In this document: positions 6,728 through 6,809 of the stretch, piece after piece
Layout of the letters: every line of letters begins with the position of its first letter
How positions within the stretch are numbered: position 1 is the stretch's first letter
Origin: Opitutus sp. GAS368
GTDB taxonomy: Bacteria > Verrucomicrobiota > Verrucomicrobiia > Opitutales > UBA953
Assembly (NCBI GenBank): GCA_945906115.1
Contig: CAMDQP010000057.1
Location: 1-6,809, forward strand
Direction of reading: 5' to 3'
DNA: 6,809 bases
Position numbers and translations under genes: made by a program
The notes under the pieces: model-generated
Seen by the model: the letters and a program-made list of their open reading frames with translations, nothing else
Database searches by the model: none
Told to the model about the DNA's origin: nothing

Positions 6728-6809
6728 GCGCCGCCGACGACATCCTCGTTCTTCTCGCCGCGGGTTCCGCACGGCGCATGCAAGCAGTCGTCGACGACAA
6801 GATCACCGC
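6724..6809 (+). CDS. ispD: Nucleotidyltransferase N-terminus, probably IspD (3' truncated by window)
   Basis: Only the first 28 codons are present. They encode a beta strand (I-L-V-L-L, 7-11) followed by A-A-G-S-A-R-R-M-Q (12-20) and a D-D-K (24-26). This is the CTP-binding signature of MEP cytidylyltransferases (consensus A-A-G-x-G-x-R-M followed by a conserved Lys). IspD would convert 2-C-methyl-D-erythritol 4-phosphate to its CDP derivative in the non-mevalonate isoprenoid pathway. The Gly of the signature is Ala here. MobA-like or sugar nucleotidylyltransferases share this start, so the specific call is tentative, while the superfamily is secure. The start lies in the ATGA overlap with pyrF, with a weak purine-rich stretch (GGCGAGAG) upstream. 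Confidence 0.55.
   Translation, partial: MSAADDILVLLAAGSARRMQAVVDDKIT

Overview
The window is GC-rich, gene-dense bacterial chromosome with every gene on the + strand and almost no non-coding DNA (the largest gap is about 60 bases). Three things suggest a member of the PVC group, most likely Verrucomicrobiota (perhaps Opitutae): a ResB-CcsA (system II) cytochrome c synthase fused into one long protein, proteins that resemble PVC-type families (a lipoprotein ending in a domain with an N-V-N-R-W-R-G-Q motif, and a hydrolase with S-G-G-W in place of H-G-G), and start codons that mostly lack a Shine-Dalgarno sequence. The phylum assignment is inferred from family resemblance only; there is no rRNA or other marker here.

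Layout: (1) the 3' end of an unrecognised gene (1-174); (2) a tightly overlapped block of a lipoprotein (191-817), the 1057-residue CcsBA cytochrome c synthase (814-3987) and a NusG/RfaH-type transcription factor (3984-4508), joined by 4-base GTGA and ATGA overlaps; (3) after 11 bases, a YhcH/YjgK/YiaL cupin-like protein (4520-4981); (4) after 46 bases, a secreted alpha/beta hydrolase (5028-5963); (5) after 59 bases, pyrF (6023-6727), which overlaps by ATGA a cytidylyltransferase gene, probably ispD, cut by the window end (6724-6809).

Functionally, the best-defined unit is cytochrome c maturation: CcsBA carries heme across the membrane and attaches it to apocytochromes, and the coupled lipoprotein would lie on the outer side of the membrane, where it could assist or simply be co-expressed. 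The RfaH-like gene coupled to it is the most intriguing partner, because such NusG paralogues usually control particular long operons. The remaining genes look like housekeeping or metabolism (pyrimidine synthesis, isoprenoid precursors, sugar handling, an exported esterase). I saw no mobile element, CRISPR array, tRNA or rRNA, and no convincing intrinsic terminator with a T-tract. The window is mostly ordinary core genome; the points worth a second look are the lipoprotein/CcsBA/RfaH-like cassette, the signal-peptide-like junction inside CcsBA, and a pair of mutually exclusive stems ahead of pyrF.
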